64,000 bases of DNA from Clitopilus passeckerianus (lineage: Eukaryota > Basidiomycota > Agaricomycetes > Agaricales > Entolomataceae): the NCBI GenBank assembly GCA_944990035.1, contig CALYLX010000103.1, forward strand, positions 144,107-208,106. Direction: 5' to 3'. Each line of letters starts with the position of its first letter. The first letter of the stretch is position 1. Below, piece by piece: positions 48,225-64,000 of this stretch. The notes beneath the pieces were generated by a model, which saw nothing but the letters and a program-made list of their open reading frames with translations, did not search any database and was not told the DNA's origin. The position numbers were made by a program, and so were the translations under genes.

Positions 48225-49549
48225 GAGATCCGATAATCACTTCAACGGGGGGAAAGGGTGAAGAGAGAACTAAGCAACCAGGACTGAAATCGGTTCCATA
48301 GCTATCGGAGGTTCGGTAATCCCCATGTCACCTTACCCTTGGGCGCTAAAAACGTCAAACAGGAGCCACAATCACCAGTATGATCGCTGTCAAATCACGA
48401 CTCTTTTCAGTGCAATATTCTCTATAAATTGGAAACGCAGACTCGGATAAGTTGGCAGGCTACCAGTAGTAGCTTGGCGAGTCGATTGCGGCCAACGTTC
48501 TCGCAAAATCGCCTGAGTTTTATATTCGTTCTGATATCTTCCTGAGGACCAACTCCTGGCCCTGCTATTGAAAAGATTTTCGTAATTCCTGCTGGATAGG
48601 CTCCTGAGCGTGAATGAGGGCGTAGTAAGGACTGCTTGGTGGCTGTGCCCCTGAAGGGTTACGTACCTTCCGATAGCAGCGGAGCTGCCGCCATGTCGAG
48701 TCGGTAGTAGCTATGCTTAACCTGAGAGTTGCTATAAGGGCGAGGAACTGGCACCTTCTATCGAGAACTTCTGCAGCCCCAAGGATATATATATATATTC
48801 AGGGGTGGTGGCGGCTTCCTTCAATCTTAGACTCGACGTCTATGCTAAGTACTCTAAAGCTCGGGTATCCGACTCTTATGTAGATAGAAAAAGGATGAAC
48901 AAGGAGCACAAGGCCACAAGCCTTTTCAACCAGAGGGAGAACTTCCGTGCGAACGCTTGAGGTTGAAGCTACCGCCGTCAAGCAACCCCTGTCTACCTTT
49001 CCCCTTGTGCTACCGCTTTTCCTTGTCCCTTTCTTATGGAAAGAAAGACTATATAAAGCATGGTATTCCCAGGTCATGGTTACAGTTCAGTGACAATAGG
49101 CTGGACCTTTAGACGGGCATAACAAGCTACAGATCCATTTCTGACCGACACGTCGACGCTTTTTTCCTCTGCCTCACAAAAGTGGCAGATGCCACCGTAC
49201 CGAACCACTCATCAAGATTCTGGATCCGAATCGTGTTGTTCCCGAAGACTACACGGACCTCAGTTCTCGAACTTGTCTTCCGACCTACTTTGACTAGAGG
49301 ACAGGGCCGAGAACAACTTGCCTTCATCCATAGCTTACATCGGAGTAGCAAGTCAGACACCATGTCAATTAGTCAGAATGTATTTCAACGTAATTTGGTT
49401 GCTATAAACAATAATGGGTAATTAAGGGTGCGGAAAGACGACTGACACATGTATTAATGTCATACCAAGATAATTCACAAGTCCAGCAATTCTGGTGCAA
49501 CGGGAAGTATCAAAATATGAAACAGTGAAACAAATAAACAAGGGTGACT
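48225..49549. other. 1.3 kb without a recognisable gene
   Basis: The stretch holds the upstream region of paralogue C and the 3' flank of the ankyrin gene. A short AT dinucleotide run lies at about 48786-48798. No ORF shows a motif. Confidence 0.4.
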
Positions 49550-52500
49550 TCACGGAGCTGCAGGTTCAGGGTGCATAAATGGGTGCAAGAAAGACTGTAA
49601 AGCGGGGAAAAATTCATAGAAGTAGGCGCTTGGCCTATTCGCAGGGTCAACATCCTCCACTTGCAAGAGAACATTAGCCGCAGCTTCGTGCCCATTCAAT
49701 GTGGCGATGGAAAGTGGGGTATGCCCATCTCTGCTCCTGGGTTCTACCTCCACACCATGCTCTATCAGGGTTGTCACTACTGCCTCATGTCCACCGGAGG
49801 CGGCCGCATGAAGAGCAGTTTCTCCACTGTCGTTGCATGCTTCGACCTCCAAATCCTCCTCCTCCAAAATGGTCTGGACGACAGACTTATGGCCTTCAGA
49901 CGCCGCTGCTAGGAGTAGGGTATTTTCGCTGTTGTATTTGGCGTTGATGTCAACCTCAAGCCCTTGTTCATGCTGTCGTAAAAGTCGAACAATCGTGTCA
50001 TGGCCATTCAACGCTGCTAGATATAACGCCGTTGCATCGAAGTTGTTGACAATATTGATATCAACTTCCTGGTGTTGCAAAAGGCCCCGAACGATGGAAG
50101 TGCATCCATTGGCAGATGCAGCACAGAGGAGCGTGTTGCCGTTGAGGAACTTGTCGTTGAGATCGATGTCTCGACCGTATAGGTCAAGGAGCATGTCAAA
50201 AATACGGGCGTGACCGTTGGCCGCTGCTATGTAAAGTGGTGTCCTGCCATCTGTGGTTCTGCACTTGTAATCCACGGCTCTTCTTTCGATAAGTGTTTGA
50301 ACCACTGCTTCATGATTCCCGAGCGTAGCAATTGATAGGAGGGTATGGCCTTCGGTGTAAGGTGCGTTGAGGTCAACGTCTCGGCCTAGGTGATAGAGAA
50401 GAAGTCGAAGGATGGGTTCGTGACCACGCTTCGCCGAAAGATACAACGCGGTCTCCTCGAGATTATCTGTATTCTTGAGGTCAATTTTGGGCTCTTTGAG
50501 AAGCATTTTGACAGCTGCCTCATCGCCTCTGGCACAAGCGATTGAGAGGCTAGTCATGCCCGCATTATCCCTCGCGTTGACCTCAATTTCCTTATGTCGA
50601 AGGAGGAGCTCCATGATGTCACTGCTAGAAGTCTCCGCAGCTAGGTGAAGAACAGTCTTGCCTGCTTTATCCCTGAGGCGAACGTCAACTTCCGGGTGTT
50701 CGAGAAATGTCTTGATGATCGTGTCGTGATGGTTTATGATGGCGATGGCAAGAGGTGTGAGGCCGTTGCGATCTTGGGCGTTGAAGTCAAAGCCCTGCCC
50801 TTTTTCCCGTAAAAGGAGTGCAACTACTCCTGCATGGCCCGCAGCGGCTGCTAGGTGCAGAGCAACGCGATCGTTAGTGGTGGTTCTGAGCCCGACATTG
50901 ATGTTGTCTAGACGCATGATCGTTTCGGCGACAATCAAGTGGCCATTGGCAGCGACTGTATGCAGAGGTGTGAAGCCATCCAGGAAGCGCATGTTGGCAT
51001 TAGCTGAATCTTTTTGCGCTATGATCTTGAAGATGCCATCATGGCCGGCCTTCGCTGCGAGGTAAAGTGCCGTTTCGCCGTCGCCAGTCTTTATCCCATG
51101 GTCGACCTTCGGATGATTTGAAAGGAGCTTCGCTGTGGATTCGTGGCCATTCTTGACTGCTGAAGTAAGCGGTGTATAACCAGCTGTGTCTCGGGCATTG
51201 ACATCAACTTGATCGTGCTGGAGAAGCAGACGGATGATGGGGTCGTCTCCTTTCTGCGAAGCAATGATTAAGGGGGTCTGCCCTGCTTGATTTTTGGTGT
51301 TGACATTGATCTCGACGTCGGTCCTGGGTTTCAGGAATACGTTGACAATTGAATGATGTCCCTGCGCTACGGCGGCCAAGAAGAAAGCATGGTACTGATG
51401 CATGACGGACGAGATGTCGCCACCTGCCAGATTTTTGACGAGGAGCCAGAAGATGTTATCATGATTATGGCTGGCTGCAAGATAGAGGGGGGTGAAGCCA
51501 ATCCTATTTCTGACCCTGAGGTCCACATCTGCTCGGTGCAGCAGTGGTACGACAATGGATTCGTGACCATTCAAACAAGCGATGGAAAGGAGGGTATTTC
51601 CATCGCTGTATGGTGTATTGACGCCAACTTTGGACATGCCTAGGAGGAGTTGGAAGACCGTATCTCGACCGTTTTTGGCAGCTGCAAAGAGAGCCGTGCC
51701 ACCCGTGTTGTCCTTTGCCTCCAGATCAACACCGTTTTGCTCAAGAATCAGCCTAACCATGTTCTCCCGACCATTCTGTGCTGCAACGATAAGCAACGTT
51801 TGACCGTTGCTGTATTTGGTATTTATGTCGAGCTTTGATTTGGGAAGGAGCAAGCGGACGACAGCCTCGTGGCCGTTGCTGACGGCTAAGAAGAGCCCAC
51901 TGTTCCCATACTGGTTCTTCAGGTCTGGATCTACTTCTGTACGTTGCAGAATGAGGTTGACGATAGAATCACGACCTCTTGCAGCAGCAGTACTGAGAAG
52001 TGTGTTCTTGTCAACGTAGGTGGAGTTGATGTTCAACTTGCCCCCAAGTCGTTGGAGGATCAAGCGAAAGAGGTCGGTGTATCCATTGGTCGCAGCAGTG
52101 TAGAGGGCGCTTCCACCATTTTCGTATCTGGTGTCCAGCTCCACGCCTTTCTGTTGCATGATTTCGGCGGCAAGCGTCTCGTTTCCTTTCTCGACGGCGG
52201 CAGAGAAGAGGGTGTGATTATTGTAGTATTTTGCGTTGATGTCGAGTTGAACTCCATCTTCTTCATATCGCCTCAAAAGGATGCGATAGATCTCGTCGTG
52301 GCCGTTTAAGGCCGCAGAGTAGAGAGCAGTGCTCCCACCAAGCGTCCTCGCTTCCAGATTGACGCCTTTCCTCTCCAAAATAACCCTGACGCACATCTCG
52401 TGGCCGTTAACGGCAGCAGAAACGAGGAGGCTACGCTTGTTTTTGTTTTCGGAGTTGATGTCAATCTTATCTCCGAACCTCTCCAGAAGCAGACGGAGAA

Positions 52501-53817
52501 TGGAGTCGTGCCCCTTCATTGCAGCAAGGTGGGAAGGGGGAGAGCCGTCTTCCACTGGCAGGTTAACATCAACGTCTTTGTGGTCCAGAATAATCTTAAC
52601 GATTTCTTCATGACCGCCGGCACATGCGATGGCGAGTACGGAATAATCATTAATATATCTAGCGTTGATATCGGCTTTGTCTCCGAGCTTGTCAAGCAGG
52701 AGGCGGAAGATAGGTGTGTAGCCTTTCGTCGCGGCGGTGTATAAGGCCGAGCCATTGAACTTCGTCCTAGCGTGTAGATCAACGTCATCCCGCTCCAGCA
52801 GGGCGCGCACGATTTCTTCCCGGTTGCTGTCGACGGCTCCAATGAGGACAGTGTGGTCGCTGATGAATTTCTGGTTGATATCAACGGTATCCCCGAGGGC
52901 TTCTAGGATGAGATTGAATACGCCAAGATTGCCCTGAATGGCAGCTTGGTAGAGGGGGGAATTTCCACCGACGAGGATTCTGATATCGACATCTTTCCTC
53001 TCTAGAAGGATTTTGATTACTGCTTCGTGCCCACCAACAATGGCCATTGTTAGCATGGTGTGGTTGTTGTAGAACCGGGCGTTCATGTCGACATTGGTCC
53101 CAATTCGGTCGAGGAGGAGTCGGAGGGACACATCCCGCCCATAGGTCGCTGCGAGCTGGTAGACAGTGCTTCCGGAAGTGGTCTGCACGCTGAAATCGAT
53201 GTCATCCCGCTCTAGCACTAGCTTCACGATCTCATCGTGTCCTCTAGATGCAGCAGCGGCCAATATGGTATATCCATCGATATACTTGGTATTGATATCG
53301 ATGCCCTTGCTACATCGCTCCCAAAGGATGCGAAATGTACTGGTGTGTCCGTTGATGGCGGCCAAGTAGGGTGCATTGGCGCTGGCGTTGTTTTTCGAGT
53401 AGAGGTCAACGTTCTTCCATGATAAGATAGTTTTAAGGATGGACTCGAATCCTTTGAGGGCTGTCGCTGTGAGAAGCGAGTAGCCTTCGATGTATCGTGC
53501 GTTCACGTCAAGTGAACCGGGCTTGATCTGCTTGAGTATCATCTGAAAGACAGGTTCGTGGCCACTAGCAGCTGCAGCATACAGTGCTGTGTTGCCGTTG
53601 TCGCTTTTCCATGCAATGTCCACGTCCTCTCTTGCGAGCAAGAGCTCGACGATGGAAGCATGGCCAGCTAATGACGCTGATATCAAGGGTGTAACACCTC
53701 CAGTGCCCTTGACATTGGTATCTGTTCCCGATGCTAAAAACCCTGCACAGCGGTCGCATCACCCTTGGTGATTGCGTCCCAGATCGTTGTTGGGACCGTC
53801 GTAGTAGTCTCGGCCAT
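49550..53817 (-). CDS. Giant single-exon ankyrin-repeat protein (apparent frameshift near its start)
   Basis: About 1,420 residues consist almost wholly of some 38-40 ankyrin repeats, protein-protein interaction modules. Repeats alternate in a dyad of roughly 70-72 residues. One member resembles TLLSIATLGNHEAVVQTLIE with a following VD...R stretch; the other resembles GRTPLYIAAANGHARIFDML with a following GRDIDLNDKF-type loop. The last repeats near 49650-49900 (GETALHAAASGGHEAVVTTL, DGHTPLSIATLNGHEAAANV) are the most canonical. It ends SFLHPFMHPEPAAP. No intron interrupts 4.1 kb, unlike all neighbours. The natural start is MAETTTTVPTTIWDAITKGD at 53817, but the frame changes by one base near 53736-53740 (a run of five A/T) before LASGTDTNVKG; one more base there would restore a single frame. 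No catalytic domain is attached. Partners and role are unknown. Confidence 0.88.
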
Positions 53818-54726
53818 GTTGGGACTTCTGGCAGCGAAAGTTGGCTATGACGGATCAAGCAGACGTATGCAAATGCTTTCCTGTAAGCGCGAGGATTACC
53901 TACGATATTGTATCAGTCTTGTTCAGAAGAGTATCGGTTTCCGCCGTTGCTCACCAGGATGGACTTCTTTCATGCCACCACTATGAAGCTGATGCCCTTC
54001 CCAGCGCTTCTGCTAATATGGTATTGCTGGGCCGTAGCGTTCAATGACTTCGTGGTGTTAAGCTTTCACCTTCAACCCAACTCCGCCCGCTCTAGACCTG
54101 TCGCCCTTGTCGTTGATGGTGACCAACGTGATACAATTGAGCTGTGGGCGCTAAACTTCGACATCGAGCGCTGGTCAGAGGTTGGCGTCTTACTCCGCCC
54201 TTCTCTAGCTAGTAATTCTGTGACCTTCAAGAATTTATAGGTCAAACCGTTTGAAGGACCTGGACATCACACTGGAAAGCCTCCACTTGACCGCGCCCGG
54301 ACCTCCCCTAAAGCAAACCTGTTACAGTGAATTCAGACCACCTGATCAACTCTGACTTCAACCATCACTTCGGTATCACACCTGAAAGATCTCTCGGTCG
54401 ATCTACAAATGGTACATAAATATCTGCAATCCTTCGCCCGTATCATGAGCCACCGATTAATTGCTAAGTGTAGTCCTAACTCAGTAACTGGGCACCCGAA
54501 GTTTATGTGTCAATGTAACTTTGGTTGACTTCGTACTCTCAACCGAAAATGCCCAACCCGTGGCACAGGAAATCAAGGCCTGACAAGCACATCGATAGCA
54601 TGAACGATGCTTGTACTTTTTTAGTTAGTTTGTCACTTATGGATCCTGTCTTCATGGGCCCTTAAAGGAGAGCTTGCAGCTTCATCGAGTGTTCAACTGC
54701 ATCGCTCTTCTGAGTTGTTCACCACG
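53818..54726. other. Intergenic, no gene seen
   Basis: This is 0.9 kb holding the promoters of two divergent genes, the ankyrin gene and the defensin-like gene. Short plus-strand ORFs have no motif. Confidence 0.4.
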
Positions 54727-55021
54727 ATGAAACTGGCATCCTCATATATCCTGGCCATCTTTCTACTTGCGTCTGCACGAGCTGCCACGACATTTGCTCG
54801 GGAGGCTCAGAAGAATCGAACAGAGCTCGTTTGTCTGCTTGGTGGCGACCTAGCTTGCGAAATCAATTGCCTGACAACGGTCGGGCATTTCGAGGGTTAT
54901 TGTGATGACAAGTGGGTCTTCATTCCTCAAATATTAACGAAAGTGTTGTTTAAATGGACTTGAACCTCGTAGCAACGACTGCAAGTGCGAGCCACGACCT
55001 GACCAAGGTCCTGTGCTCTAG
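54727..55021 (+). CDS. Secreted cysteine-rich peptide with defensin-like CS-alpha-beta pattern
   Basis: Two exons (54727-54911 and 54973-55021, 61-base GT-AG intron) encode 77 residues. The first 20, MKLASSYILAIFLLASARAA, are a signal peptide. After a short propeptide-like stretch (FAREAQKNR) come six cysteines spaced C-x7-C-x3-C-x10-C-x5-C-x1-C. They include the C-x3-C and C-x1-C pairs and a GHFEGYC segment like the G-x-C of CS-alpha-beta defensins. Fungal and invertebrate defensins such as plectasin show the same order of spacings and usually a small prepropeptide. The last two cysteines lie in the second exon, so the pattern appears only after splicing. A role as an antimicrobial peptide is inferred from the fold signature; a non-antimicrobial secreted signal peptide is possible. 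It is isolated from other genes by intergenic DNA on both sides. Confidence 0.72.
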
Positions 55022-55794
55022 TGTTTCGACCGTCACCCTTTGTACGTGAAGGTCTACTCGTGAAGCCGTGGGGGCAGACTCTCACAGGCTCTCCAGTTAT
55101 TCCCTTGTACTATCTGTCTTATGCGTCTCTTCCTTCTGCTTCTTGTGTAGAGGCGATGCTCAGTTCATGTATTTGCCGTGTTCCCCGCCGAATTTAGCTA
55201 CTCAAACCACTTCTACGTCATCTCAAAACCATGTCTGCTGTATCAGCATTTGTGGTCCTTTGCGAAGTGCTGTCGTCGCTGTGAATTATAACGTCTGATA
55301 AACCTCCCGCGCTGAAGCTACGACTCAGCCGACTTCATGACCGTTGACATTGCACCACATCCAGAATTTGAATCTGCCACCATCGGTTTCGACCTCACGA
55401 TCTCAATAATTCATATATTATGAACTGGCCTCCTCTGAAAATTTCAGGGAGCTACCACTGTATTCCTGATGCCATTATGTTTTGACTGGCCCGTGGGTCG
55501 TTTAATTCTCCAAGCAGCCGCGGACCACAATCCTAACGCTCTGCACGGAAATTATGTCACACCTAACGGATCTTCCTAACATCATACCCACAGCCTCACC
55601 CACGTCCATGGTTCACGCCGCGGCGGGTTGGACCTTTGTGGTAGGTGCTCTAAGAATAACTGCCAAGACGTCATCTGCCAGCTGCTCTATTTGTGGCGCA
55701 GATCCAAATCTGACGTCATGCCGGCTACACCGAAAGTTGTATATATTACTCCCTCATATTGCGTGAATGTACGTTTCTTCATAATATTTACACA
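55022..55794. other. Intergenic, no supported gene
   Basis: Small ORFs at 55068-55298 and 55628-55766 contain cysteines but lack a start ATG with a signal peptide or a defensin spacing, so they are not called. Confidence 0.4.
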
Positions 55795-56417
55795 ATGTCT
55801 TCCTCCGTACACCCATCCGCTATTGGCTCTGGAGCTCAACCTACTCGCGATACCCAGGAAAGAGGAAATTCGGCTACGAGCCAAGAATCAACACCACAGA
55901 CCGCACCGGGAGGCGAACCTTATCCCGAACAAATACACGCGGGAAAAGTAGGCTATGGTCCTAATTATAGGACCAACGCTGTGAGTATCCCCTGCCATTC
56001 TCCCGCCTGGTAATTAGGCTCAATTCCATGTAGACATTCGGCGAAAAGCTGAAAGGCGTCAAGGAAGAGATTGAGGGCACTGTCCTTAGAAAACACGATC
56101 TAGTTCAGCATGGAAAGGATCTACGAACAGGAGAGCTGAAGAAACGAGAACGCCACGAGGACTTGGACGTGAGTGTTCGCTCACTACTCATTACTCTTGG
56201 GACCTGGAATTGATCACATCGCAAACAGTCTGACAGTCCCTTCAAGCAACCAGATGAACAAATCACTTCAAACGATGACCAAGGGCCAGCGGAAGGGGAT
56301 ACTCATGTTGACAAAGCTTCCAAAGAGCAAGCAGCGACCGTCGCTCCTGAAGGAACACACGCTGGAGAGAGGCAACGGGCGGGCAAAGCTGCTGATGATG
56401 TCAAGCATATTGGATGA
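55795..56417 (+). CDS. Hydrophilic low-complexity protein, 169 residues, unknown function
   Basis: Three exons join cleanly. Exon 1 (from MSSSVHPSAIGSG) is Ser/Thr/Pro/Gln-rich and ends YGPNYRTNA. Exon 2 reads TFGEKLKGVKEEIEGTVLRK, then HDLVQHGKDLRTGELKKRER. Exon 3 begins SDSPFKQPDEQ and ends KAADDVKHIG. The central basic-acidic segment GEKLKGVKEEIEG with HGKDLRTGELKKRE resembles a motif I have seen in small uncharacterised basidiomycete proteins and loosely recalls CsbD-type stress proteins. The composition suggests a disordered, hydrophilin-like protein. There is no signal peptide. Introns are at 55981-56032 and about 56170-56227. Confidence 0.75.
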
Positions 56418-56829
56418 GCGAGAGCTCAGCGATTAGAGCTAACCGCCCATTGTATAATACCTCAGATAGGACCTTTTCACAATAATAAGAATACCATGTA
56501 TATTATCATTCAACCGTGACTATATCTAAAATCGAAATTGACTTGCTCTTGTACAAGCACGAGTGCGCTCATGGCTTTCGCCGATCAGCCCGAGTCTCAT
56601 GAGTTGCTGGCGAAACTTCAGGTTGCCAATGTCCCTGCTGTCATGAGATTGGACTTCGCCAAGGTATTCGAGCGTGGTGCGGCCTCCAGGCCTTGTAATC
56701 ACTGTATATATGTGAATCGTAATTCTAGTCCCTTCACCAAGTTACGGATACCCACTTTGTTTCGGCAGCACGGGCAATATAACTCCGCGTTGCCTGATAT
56801 TCTCCGCGTCCGAGTCTCTCAACTCGAAT
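56418..56829. other. Intergenic, no gene seen
   Basis: This is the shared 3' flank of two convergent genes. A 104-codon frame at 56538-56852 lacks motifs and overlaps the F-box gene end. Confidence 0.4.
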
Positions 56830-58011
56830 TTATGAGCTTCCTGATCCTTTAGAGCTTCTTTCTAGACAATCATCTGGAAGGTCACCGAGCGAAGATTTCC
56901 ACCTGGGCTCGAAATATATCCCAATTTTCCTATCCATGACCTGAACTTGGCTAGCTGCCCACCCAGAAGGGCCGTCAAACCATGACACCGACTCACACCA
57001 TTTGAACCGGAATGAGAGAACCTCCAAGGAGATTGGTGGCCAGAATTCTTGGAACACTTCCATTCGTGGGTCTATCCCTCCGTACCAATCATCCACGCGG
57101 GCTTGTAGGCTATGAGGAAAATAAATGTCCAGGCGTCGGAAAGCTTTAAAATGACGCAAGGATCTCCAACCACAGAGATCTGAGATTCTATGCATGAGTG
57201 ACTGCCTGGTGCATGATAAAAGCACTTACGTCGCAATCGATACTGGCCCACATGAAAAGATAGAGAAGTCAAGGTATCTCCGCAGATAGGAACGAGTTCG
57301 TCCAGAAGAGTGTCTCCTTGGTTGGCGGCTACCTACATCGCAAGCTCCTTGAGCCCGCGCAGATCAAATATACCAGACAGTCCAAAGATGGGCATTGAGG
57401 TAGCATATTCAACGTCTATAATGGCAAGTCGCTCTAATACTGCAACAATGGCTCCGGTTTTATTAAATTTCTTGTGCCAACAGTTTCGTTCGATGGAAAC
57501 TGAAAGGAGTTCAAGATATTTGAGGGTTGTGATTTGATTCACAACACAAAGGTCAACGGAAGGACCTTTCATAATCATGAGGTGGGACAGAGACCTGAAT
57601 GTACCCGGAATGAGGGGTACGATCTTTTGCCTTGACGAAGAGTCTCTGCATATATGTTCCAGGGTAAGTTGCGTGCATTCTGGGGAATCCATGGCGTCGA
57701 ATAAGTCCGCAGTGAGGGCCGTTTCTTCTTCCACCCGTTCGCTTCGCGTGCTACCGAAGATGTTGACCAAGAGAATTTCACATATAGCAGTACGAATTGA
57801 GGAGTTTGAAGTCAACAAGTTCCTGCACGGGTTTGTGGACGTGCTCAAAACGAATTTCTAGCCTTCGAAAGAGCTTCTTTTGGACACACGCGGCATAGGG
57901 AGCGGTGGTGTAAGAGAGACTCTTAAGAGATTCAATGTACGACTCGTCCTCTTCAGGTAACAGATCGAGGATTATCTCAAAGATCTCCAAGGGGAGCTCA
58001 ACAGGCCGCAT
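56830..58011 (-). pseudogene. F-box protein gene with two apparent lesions
   Basis: The start MRPVELPLEIFEIILDLLPE is an F-box-like helix, as in the many substrate adaptors of SCF ubiquitin ligases in basidiomycetes, followed by LSYTTAPYAACVQKKLFRRL. Near 57800-57830 the frame changes: DFKLLNS continues as NSSIRTAICEILLVNIFGST in another frame, with no usable intron between. Downstream coding continues through LKYLELLSVSIERN to IFDLRGLKELAM, where an in-frame TAG (near 57339) is followed without a break by VAANQGDTLLDELVPICGDT. The last exon begins LCGWRSLRHFKAFRRLDIYF and ends at 56830. The lesions suggest a decaying gene. Sequencing error could explain the frame change, but the TAG would need a base substitution. 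Confidence 0.6.
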
Positions 58012-58265
58012 CGGAGTGGTGGTAGCAGCGGAGACACAGCCCCAGCATCCTCAAGAATGACGTGCCGTCAACTCATCTTCTTTAGGGTAGGCATGCGATG
58101 CAGCTGAGGCCGTTCAGGCAACACGGTCGCCATCTGTCAGCAGCAGCATCCGTGTCATACTGTGTCATAGTTTCTCGCGGAAGAGCCCATTTGCCAGACT
58201 TGAACATAACAATTCCTGGGTGTCTAATCTTTCTTTCGGTCATCCAAGTAAGAACCGTCCCAACT

Positions 58266-63824
<5,559 letters not shown>

Positions 63825-64000
63825 TTAATGGATGAGACGCTTTGTCATAGACGATGTCCGGGTACAGCCCAGAATATCAGCTGTCAATGCGACGACGATG
63901 GCTGCGACCAGGATGCTAACCCATATTGCGCGGCCAATCAGGAGTTTCTTGACGTAAGGTTCGCGGATGCGTAGCGTACGGAAAGGCGTGGTTTCCGACT
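63825..64000 (-). CDS. C-terminal end of a membrane protein, partial at right edge
   Basis: The frame is open from the window edge to a TAA at 63825-63827. It reads TPFRTLRIREPYVKKLLIGR, then one hydrophobic helix AIWVSILVAAIVVALTADIL, then a short basic tail ending TKRLIH. A single C-terminal membrane segment with a few polar residues after it is consistent with a tail-anchored or multipass protein. The family is not recognisable from 57 residues. Confidence 0.55.
   Translation of the reverse strand, partial: SETTPFRTLRIREPYVKKLLIGRAIWVSILVAAIVVALTADILGCTRTSSMTKRLIH

Noticed and set aside
48780..48800. AT dinucleotide run
   Set aside because: It is a very short microsatellite with no sign of function.
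55554..55766. Possible second cysteine-rich peptide after the defensin-like gene
   Set aside because: The cysteines do not follow a defensin spacing, there is no signal peptide and no splice that would create one.

Overview
The window is nuclear DNA of a filamentous basidiomycete, most likely a mushroom-forming Agaricomycete. Genes lie on both strands and are cut by many 45-65 bp GT-AG introns. The gene families fit this group: a Plavaka-type transposase, an AROM pentafunctional polypeptide, ASE1/MAP65, a LAS17/WASP homologue and secreted GH105 and GH12 enzymes. Several genes are made of exons too short for ORF scanning and were assembled here from splice signals and family motifs; coordinates span introns.

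Layout. 1-1773: 5' part of a Plavaka transposase (-). 2091-3151: BCS1-like AAA ATPase lacking its N-terminal half. 3378-5348: divergent housekeeping pair TFB5 (-) and ribose-5-phosphate isomerase (+). 5469-5938: internally deleted metallophosphoesterase. 6327-16346: POL2 (DNA polymerase epsilon) and ASE1 (-). 17699-22706: FAD monooxygenase and MFS transporter (-). 24489-26327: acyl-CoA oxidase-like gene (+). 27429-31790: UBR7/Mlo2-like gene (-), divergent from a hydantoinase-B-only oxoprolinase gene (+). 32930-35969: GNAT-Mss4 fusion (-), divergent from LAS17 (+). 36072-40857: secreted carbohydrate-active enzymes (two tandem GH105 and one GH12, all -). 42099-42529: small hydrophilic protein. 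43019-48224: cluster of four calmodulin genes, one canonical and three paralogues, all with the same 7-nt and 12-nt microexons. 49550-53817: single-exon giant ankyrin-repeat protein. 54727-55021: small secreted peptide with the complete cysteine spacing of CS-alpha-beta defensins. 55795-56417: hydrophilic protein. 56830-58011: broken F-box gene. 58266-63315: ARO1. 63825-64000: C-terminal end of a tail-anchored membrane protein.

The most notable items are the calmodulin cluster with shared microexon architecture, the defensin-like peptide, the GNAT-Mss4 fusion, and the ARO1 locus. ARO1 is recognisable throughout but carries five apparent one-base deletions, all in homopolymer runs. That looks more like a sequence-quality problem, or a very recent loss of function, than ordinary decay.

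Unassigned stretches longer than 300 bases are listed as such. No RNA genes, CRISPR arrays or replication origins could be supported.
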